A stretch of DNA of 64,000 nucleotides from Pseudomonas moraviensis (GTDB lineage: Bacteria > Pseudomonadota > Gammaproteobacteria > Pseudomonadales > Pseudomonadaceae). Made by a program: the position numbers and the translations under genes. The notes under the pieces were generated by a model. It had not been told where the DNA came from, did no database searches, and saw only the letters and a list, made by a program, of their open reading frames with translations. Shown here piece after piece: positions 59,271 to 64,000 of this stretch (positions are counted from its first letter, which is position 1; each line of letters opens with the position of its first letter). The DNA lies in contig NZ_LT629788.1 of the NCBI RefSeq assembly GCF_900105805.1, forward strand, positions 434,001-498,000, written 5' to 3'.

Positions 59271-60710
59271 ATGACCAATCTCTTGCTCTACCAACGTATT
59301 GCTCAGCAACTGGCCGAGGACATCCGCCGTGGTGTCTATCAACCCGGGGAGCGCGTGCCTTCGGTGCGCAAGATGAGTTCGCAGCTCAACGTCAGCCACG
59401 CGACGGTGTTGCAGGCGTATGCCAACCTCGAAGACCAGGGCCTGATCCGCGCCCGTCCGCAATCGGGTTATTACGTGCACCAGACCCCCGCGCTGACCGC
59501 GCCGACCCCGGACATCGCGCGGGTCGAGCGGCCGGGGCTGGTCACGCGCAGCAGCATCATCCAACAGGTATTGGTTGAGTCCCGACGTGAAGGCGTGTTT
59601 CCGCTGGGCGCTGCGGTACCGAGTGTCGATTATTTACCGGTGCGGGCACTGCATCAGCAGCTCGCCAAGGTCACCCGATTCCACAGTCCGCGGGCGTTCA
59701 GCTACATGTTCAGCCCCGGTTTCGAACCGCTGCGCCGGCAGGTCGCGATCCGCATGCGTGACGCCGGCGTGGTGGTCGATCCATCGGAAGTGGTGATCAC
59801 CCACGGCTGTGTCGATGCCCTGCAGATGTCATTGCGCGTGCTGACCCGGCCGGGCGATCTGATCGCTGCGGAATCACCCACCTATTACGGCCTGCTGCAA
59901 CTGGCTGATCTGCTCGGTCTGAAAGTCATCGAAATCCCCAGTGATCCCGCCACCGGCATGAGCCTGGAAGCCTTGCAACTGGCCGCCAACCAATGGTCGA
60001 TCAAGGCACTGGTGCTGACCACGCGATTGAGTAATCCCCTCGGCGGAACCATGCCGGAAGAGCGGCAGAAACAGTTGCTGCGCCTGGCCTCGGATTTCGA
60101 CATTCAGATTGTCGAAGACGATATCTATGGCGAACTGATGTTCGAGCAAGGCCGCACCAAAGCGCTGAAAGCCTATGACCGGCTGGATCGGGTGATCTAC
60201 TGCTCGAGCTTCTCCAAAACCTTGTCGCCAGGTGTGCGCATCGGCTGGATGATCGCTGGCAAGTACCAGCAGGAAATCCAGCGACTGCAAACCTTCAGCA
60301 CCCATTCGGCGTGCAGCGTTACGCAAATGGCGATCGCCGCCTATCTGGAAAACGGCGGTTATGACCGGCATTTACGGTACATCCGCCAGGAATACCGAAA
60401 AAACCTCAGCGCGTTCCAGCTGGCGGTGCAGCAGCACTTCCCCGATGGCACGCAAATGTCCCGGCCCACCGGCGGTTTCATCCTCTGGGTGAGCTTGCCG
60501 GGACGGGTCAACACCCAGGAATTGCATGTCCGCGCGCTGCAACAAGGCATCAGCATCGCGCCGGGGCTGATCTTCAGTAACACCGAGCAGTTCAACCACT
60601 GTATCCGCCTCAATTGCGGCATTCCGTGGAATCGCGAGGCGGAGCGGGCACTGATGACGCTGGGTCTGTTGGCGACGCAACTGTGTCAGGAAACCGCTGG
60701 CGGTTTCTGA
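59271..60710 (+). CDS. MocR-type regulator (GntR domain fused to a PLP aminotransferase domain)
   Basis: A 479-residue chimera. Residues 1-75 are a GntR winged helix ('YQPGERVPSVRKMSSQLNVS', 'QAYANLEDQGLIRARPQSGY'); the rest is a fold-type I aminotransferase with the PLP-lysine in 'YCSSFSKTLSPGVRIGWM'. It resembles E. coli YdcR. MocR proteins use PLP or a PLP-amino-acid adduct as signal and bind DNA as dimers. The regulated genes are not evident; the small exported-protein gene downstream is a possibility. Confidence 0.92.
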   Translation: MTNLLLYQRIAQQLAEDIRRGVYQPGERVPSVRKMSSQLNVSHATVLQAYANLEDQGLIRARPQSGYYVHQTPALTAPTPDIARVERPGLVTRSSIIQQVLVESRREGVFPLGAAVPSVDYLPVRALHQQLAKVTRFHSPRAFSYMFSPGFEPLRRQVAIRMRDAGVVVDPSEVVITHGCVDALQMSLRVLTRPGDLIAAESPTYYGLLQLADLLGLKVIEIPSDPATGMSLEALQLAANQWSIKALVLTTRLSNPLGGTMPEERQKQLLRLASDFDIQIVEDDIYGELMFEQGRTKALKAYDRLDRVIYCSSFSKTLSPGVRIGWMIAGKYQQEIQRLQTFSTHSACSVTQMAIAAYLENGGYDRHLRYIRQEYRKNLSAFQLAVQQHFPDGTQMSRPTGGFILWVSLPGRVNTQELHVRALQQGISIAPGLIFSNTEQFNHCIRLNCGIPWNREAERALMTLGLLATQLCQETAGGF

Positions 60711-60788
60711 ACGAGGGGGCAGGTGATGCTTGTCATGTGACGCACAACAGGCGAGCATGTGGCCCTCTGCCGTTAGTTCGTTGGGTCC

Positions 60789-61262
60789 ATGAAAGCCATT
60801 GTTCCTGCCGCGTGGGTATTGTTGGGTTGGCTGATGATCGGTCAGGCGCCGGGTGTCATGGCGGCCGCAGCCCAGGAAAAACCGGCAGCGACGAGTACGA
60901 CGAACAAAACCGTGAAAACCGCGGCTCCGGCAAAAAAAGCCCAGGCCAAAAAAAACGCCACAGTGAAGAAGCGCCGCCCGGTTGCTTCGAAATCGAAATC
61001 CGCCAGCGAAGTGGCGAGGACCAAATTGCCGCCGGCAAAACTCGATCTCAGCCTGCCCAAGGATATGGTTGAAGAGTTGAAGCCCAAGGGCACGGTGGAG
61101 CTGCCCAAGCGCGAGGCGATCCTGCCGCAGATGTTCGGTGAGAAGGACGCCGGTTTCCAGCTCAACGGCCGCTTGCTCAGCAACGAAATGCAGTTGCAAC
61201 TGCGCAATGAAGCGCGACGCGATGTGGAAGGCGCCGCGCTGGATTTTGAATTCAAACAATAG
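60789..61262 (+). CDS. Hypothetical exported basic protein
   Basis: A 157-residue protein with a signal peptide (MKAIVPAAWVLLGWLMIGQA, cleaved near residue 26), an Ala/Lys-rich low-complexity linker (about 28-80) and a C-terminal 'PKREAILPQMFGEKDAGFQL' segment. The Lys/Ala-rich linker can be mistaken for the initiation factor IF-2 N-terminus; it is not IF-2. The function is unknown. Confidence 0.75.
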   Translation: MKAIVPAAWVLLGWLMIGQAPGVMAAAAQEKPAATSTTNKTVKTAAPAKKAQAKKNATVKKRRPVASKSKSASEVARTKLPPAKLDLSLPKDMVEELKPKGTVELPKREAILPQMFGEKDAGFQLNGRLLSNEMQLQLRNEARRDVEGAALDFEFKQ

Positions 61263-61425
61263 AACGGGTCATCTGTGATGCGCAGACCAGACGCTTCGTC
61301 GGAGACTGCCCGGTCACTTTTACTTATCGTTGAAAACCCGCTTCCAGCAATTTGAAACAGCCGTTTTAGCGGTTACTCTGTTCCCCGTCTCTTTACACAT
61401 CGCCCGTCCCGAGGATCTGTACGTC

Positions 61426-61680
61426 ATGAAATGCCGCGAAGGCTGTGGCGCTTGCTGCATTGCCCCCTCCATCAGTTCACCGATCCCCGGCATGCCCCAA
61501 GGCAAGCCCGCCGGCGAACGTTGCGTGCAACTGTCGGTCGATAACCTGTGCAGCATTTTCGGCCGTCCGGAACGTCCGCCTGTGTGCTCGGGTTTCGCTG
61601 CGGATGTCGAGGTCTGCGGCAGCAGCTCGGAAGAAGCGATCAGATTGATCGGCTGGTGGGAGCAGATCACGGCGGCGTGA
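61426..61680 (+). CDS. YkgJ-family cysteine-cluster protein
   Basis: An 84-residue protein with Cys-rich motif 'CREGCGACCIAPS' (residues 3-15) and later Cys in 'RCVQLSVDNLCSIF' and 'PPVCSGF', the zinc- or iron-binding pattern of the YkgJ (UPF0153) family. The ATG at 61426 begins the conserved motif; an upstream in-frame extension is not family-like. The function is unknown. Confidence 0.83.
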   Translation: MKCREGCGACCIAPSISSPIPGMPQGKPAGERCVQLSVDNLCSIFGRPERPPVCSGFAADVEVCGSSSEEAIRLIGWWEQITAA

Positions 61681-61720
61681 TGTGTTCACCAACGGAACTT
61701 CAACAATAAGGAATAACACT

Positions 61721-62326
61721 ATGGGTTCGCTTCATCGTATCGCTGTGTTGTGTGGTCTGACTGCCGTACTTGCTACTTCGGTCGCCCAGGCGGAAGACTG
61801 GAAAGTCGCCAAGAACGAAGACGGGATCAAGGTTTCCCTGAGTGAAATACCCGGTTCGGACTACAAGTCCTATCAGGGCGTCGCGCTGATGAAGACCACC
61901 ATCGCCAAACTGCGCGCCTTGCAGGAAGACGTCTCCGGCGCCTGCGCCTGGATTCACGAGTGCAAGAGCCAGAAACTGCTCAAGCATGAAGGCGATCTGA
62001 GCTGGACCTATTCGCAATTCAATACACCATGGCCGGTGACCCCGCGTGATTCGGTGTTGAAGATCACCACTGTTGAAGGTGCCGATGGCAGCCTGACGCG
62101 GAATCTGGAAGGCGTGCCGACCTATCTGCCGGAAGAAAAAGGCTTCGTACGGGTTCAGCAAGTCAAAGGCTTCTGGAAGTTCGTGCCTAAAGGCGATCAG
62201 GTCGAAGTGACCTATCAAGTACACACCGAGCCAGGTGGCAGCGTACCGGCGATGGTTGCCAACAAGTTCGTCGTCGATGCGCCATTCAATACGCTGAAAG
62301 CGCTGAAAGAACGCGCCGAGAAATAA
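61721..62326 (+). CDS. Exported START-domain protein
   Basis: A 201-residue protein with a Sec signal (MGSLHRIAVLCGLTAVLATS, cleaved near residue 24) and a START/Bet v1-like lipid-binding domain ('GIKVSLSEIPGSDYKSYQGV', 'WPVTPRDSVLKITT', 'VTYQVHTEPGGSVPAMVANK'). It should sit in the periplasm and may bind a lipid or hydrophobic ligand. TAAGGA precedes the ATG at 61721. Confidence 0.85.
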   Translation: MGSLHRIAVLCGLTAVLATSVAQAEDWKVAKNEDGIKVSLSEIPGSDYKSYQGVALMKTTIAKLRALQEDVSGACAWIHECKSQKLLKHEGDLSWTYSQFNTPWPVTPRDSVLKITTVEGADGSLTRNLEGVPTYLPEEKGFVRVQQVKGFWKFVPKGDQVEVTYQVHTEPGGSVPAMVANKFVVDAPFNTLKALKERAEK

Positions 62327-62342
62327 TCTTCGCGCTCTAAGC

Positions 62343-62376
62343 AAAACGCCCCGACCGGTTCGGGGCGTTTTGTTTT
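62343..62376 (+). terminator. Terminator after the START-domain gene
   Basis: A perfect 12-bp stem (AAAACGCCCCGA with TCGGGGCGTTTT) and a T-rich tail. The remaining 264 bp to the next gene show no further feature I can support. Confidence 0.9.
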
Positions 62377-62640
62377 GTCTCTAAATTGTATTTCCAGATA
62401 TGCGTTGCACGAAATTTTCACAAAGCCTTCAAGACAATTCGCCCGCACTTGTTGCCTGCAACAGCGCTGTCAGCCCTTTGAATGAAAGTCTCGAAGAGCA
62501 GGGCAGTAATCAATGGCAATGGTGTGAACGATCGTGCAACATTTGCGCACCGCGCACGCCCCGGGGTCTGGAATGACCAATAGAGGGCCTGGCGCCGCTG
62601 TATTTTTGCAACTTCAACTTCCAATGGGTCCTAAAACGAC

Positions 62641-64000
62641 ATGGCAAACCCGGACGCCCTGAATCAGCAGCGATCTTCTGCTCGCCTGCTGCAACCGACC
62701 GTCAAATCGCATCTGGCCTACACGCTGCTGTGCGCACTGGTCATGATGGTCATGTTTTCCGCGCTGCGCCTCGCGCTGCTGGTCTACAACCGCGAGATGA
62801 TCCTCGACACCCCGGCCGCGACCTTCCTCGAAGCGTTCGTCAACGGTCTGCGTTTCGACCTGCGCCTGGTGGTGTACCTGTGCATTCCGCTGGTGCTGGC
62901 GCTGTTCAGCGCCCGGGCCATGGCCGCGCGCGGCTTCTTTCGCCTGTGGCTGACCATCGCCTCGAGCATCGCGCTGTTCCTCGGCCTGATGGAGATGGAC
63001 TTCTACCGCGAGTTTCACCAGCGCCTCAACGGTCTGGTGTTCCAATACGTGAGAGAAGATCCGAAAACCGTGATGAGCATGCTCTGGTACGGTTTCCCGG
63101 TGGTGCGCTACCTGCTGGCGTGGGTCATCGGCACGGTCATTCTGACCCTGGCATTCAAGGGCGCCGACCGCGCCACCCGCCCGCGCGGGCCGTTCAGCGG
63201 CGGCAGCGTCAGCTCCCGTCAGGTTGCGCCGTGGTACACCCGCCTGGCGGTGTTTGTGGTCTGCCTGCTGATCTGCGTGGTTGCCGCCCGTGGCACCCTG
63301 CGTCAAGGCCCGCCAATGCGCTGGGGTGACGTGTACACCACTGATTCCAACTTCGCCAACCAGCTCGGTCTCAATGCCACGCTGTCGCTGATCGAGGCCG
63401 CCAAGTCGCGCATGGGCGAAGATCGCGACAACATCTGGAAAGCCACGCTGCCGCAGGAACAGGCGCAGAAAATCGTGCGTGACATGCTGCTGATGCCTGA
63501 CGACAAACTGGTCGACGCCGATATTGCCGCCGTGCGCCGTGATTACATGCCGCCAGCCGACAAGACCCTGCCGATCAAGAACGTTGTCGTGATCCTGATG
63601 GAAAGCATGGCCGGTCACTCGGTTGGCGCCCTGGGTGCTCCGGGCAACATCACCCCTTACCTGGACAAGCTGTCCAAGGAAGGCCTGCTGTTCGACCGTT
63701 TCTTCTCCAACGGTACGCACACCCACCAGGGCATGTTTGCGACCATGGCCTGCTTCCCGAACCTGCCCGGCTTCGAATACCTGATGCAGACCCCGGAAGG
63801 CAGCCACAAGCTGTCCGGCCTGCCGCAGGTGCTCAGTGCCCGCGACTACGACGACGTGTACGTCTACAACGGCGATTTCGCCTGGGACAACCAGTCGGGC
63901 TTCTTCAGCAACCAGGGCATGACCAACTTCGTTGGCCGTAACGATTTCGTCAATCCGGTGTTCTCCGATCCGACCTGGGGCGTGTCCGACCAGGACATGT
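62641..64000 (+). CDS. LTA-synthase/OpgB-family sulfatase-fold membrane protein (5' part, runs off the window)
   Basis: The frame from ATG 62641 is open to the window edge (453 codons). The N-terminal half has about five membrane helices (for example 'YTLLCALVMMVMFSALRLAL', 'LVVYLCIPLVLALFSA', 'WVIGTVILTLAFK'). The alkaline-phosphatase-like domain starts near residue 315: 'NVVVILMESMAGHSVGALGA', 'PYLDKLSKEGLLFDRFFSNG' and the probable nucleophile Thr in 'SNGTHTHQGMFATMA'. It probably transfers phosphoglycerol or phosphoethanolamine groups to an envelope polymer. The C-terminus, including remaining metal ligands, is outside the window. Confidence 0.88.
   Translation, partial: MANPDALNQQRSSARLLQPTVKSHLAYTLLCALVMMVMFSALRLALLVYNREMILDTPAATFLEAFVNGLRFDLRLVVYLCIPLVLALFSARAMAARGFFRLWLTIASSIALFLGLMEMDFYREFHQRLNGLVFQYVREDPKTVMSMLWYGFPVVRYLLAWVIGTVILTLAFKGADRATRPRGPFSGGSVSSRQVAPWYTRLAVFVVCLLICVVAARGTLRQGPPMRWGDVYTTDSNFANQLGLNATLSLIEAAKSRMGEDRDNIWKATLPQEQAQKIVRDMLLMPDDKLVDADIAAVRRDYMPPADKTLPIKNVVVILMESMAGHSVGALGAPGNITPYLDKLSKEGLLFDRFFSNGTHTHQGMFATMACFPNLPGFEYLMQTPEGSHKLSGLPQVLSARDYDDVYVYNGDFAWDNQSGFFSNQGMTNFVGRNDFVNPVFSDPTWGVSDQDM

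Noticed and set aside
60789..61262. Initiation factor IF-2-like protein
   Set aside because: Only a Lys/Ala-rich low-complexity linker resembles IF-2; there is a signal peptide and no GTPase domain.
62614..63807. 397-codon minus-strand frame at the right end
   Set aside because: It is opposite the clear LTA-synthase-family gene, which runs off the window edge; the minus-strand translation is His/Gln/Arg-rich without motifs.

Overview
The window reads as a chromosomal segment of a Pseudomonas of the fluorescens group. The evidence is the GC-rich codon use, many REP/REPIN palindromes of the fluorescens type, and a core order that I recall from P. aeruginosa: lpxK - Trm112 - kdsB - ptp - murB // rne // rluC - HAD - sppA // maf // yceD - rpmF - plsX - fabD - fabG - acpP - fabF - pabC - mltG - tmk - holB - pilZ - tatD - sRNA RgsA - tetR. 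No database was consulted. All calls come from reading the sequence and from recalled family features.

Layout. 1-2883 is an envelope-precursor operon (lipid A, KDO, UDP-MurNAc) with overlapping start and stop codons. 3134-7495 is an accessory molybdenum-hydroxylase cassette (2Fe-2S subunit, Tat-exported Moco subunit, XdhC, MocA) lying between murB and rne. 7687-10974 is RNase E on the minus strand, with a predicted leader of about 640 nt. 11674-14296 holds rluC, a HAD phosphatase and sppA. 14416-14994 is a Maf protein. 15100-25292 is the long fatty-acid, cell-wall and DNA-polymerase operon. A minus-strand small RNA, most likely rgsA, fills the gap after tatD. 25644-28735 holds tetR, moaA, a lipoprotein and a DUF1285 gene.

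28927-35609 and 45573-50758 together look like one D-galactose/L-arabinose oxidation system. It has a DgoR-like FadR regulator, a sugar lactonase, an SDR sugar dehydrogenase, the AraFGH importer, then DgoK, DgoA, DgoD, a galactonate-type MFS transporter and an IclR regulator. The SDR transcript and the dgoK transcript start from near-duplicate promoters. Each has an ATCCCA-N5-TGGGAT operator at exactly the same distance from the -35 box. The SDR promoter is followed by a folded leader containing a 50-codon ORF and a strong intrinsic terminator. I consider this attenuator-like leader the most interesting undescribed element.

35878-40177 is a HutC-GntR / ADP-ribosylglycohydrolase / NCS1 permease / PfkB kinase cluster that resembles E. 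coli yegTUVW and probably salvages a modified nucleoside. 40222-42816 holds small stress-like genes. 42976-45363 is an AT-richer island: an interrupted gene, a PAAR spike protein, a Ser-Asp-His hydrolase and a lipoprotein. It looks like an orphan type VI secretion lipase effector with its immunity protein. 50770-52904 is an alcohol dehydrogenase with a divergent AraC regulator. 53089-56985 is the divergent ETF-QO / EtfBA locus with a PsrA-like operator. 57067-59069 encodes a periplasmic binding protein, a DUF4398 lipoprotein and an OmpA-like protein. 59271-62326 holds a MocR regulator, a small exported protein, a YkgJ-like protein and a START-domain protein. The window ends inside an LTA-synthase-family sulfatase gene (62641 onward).
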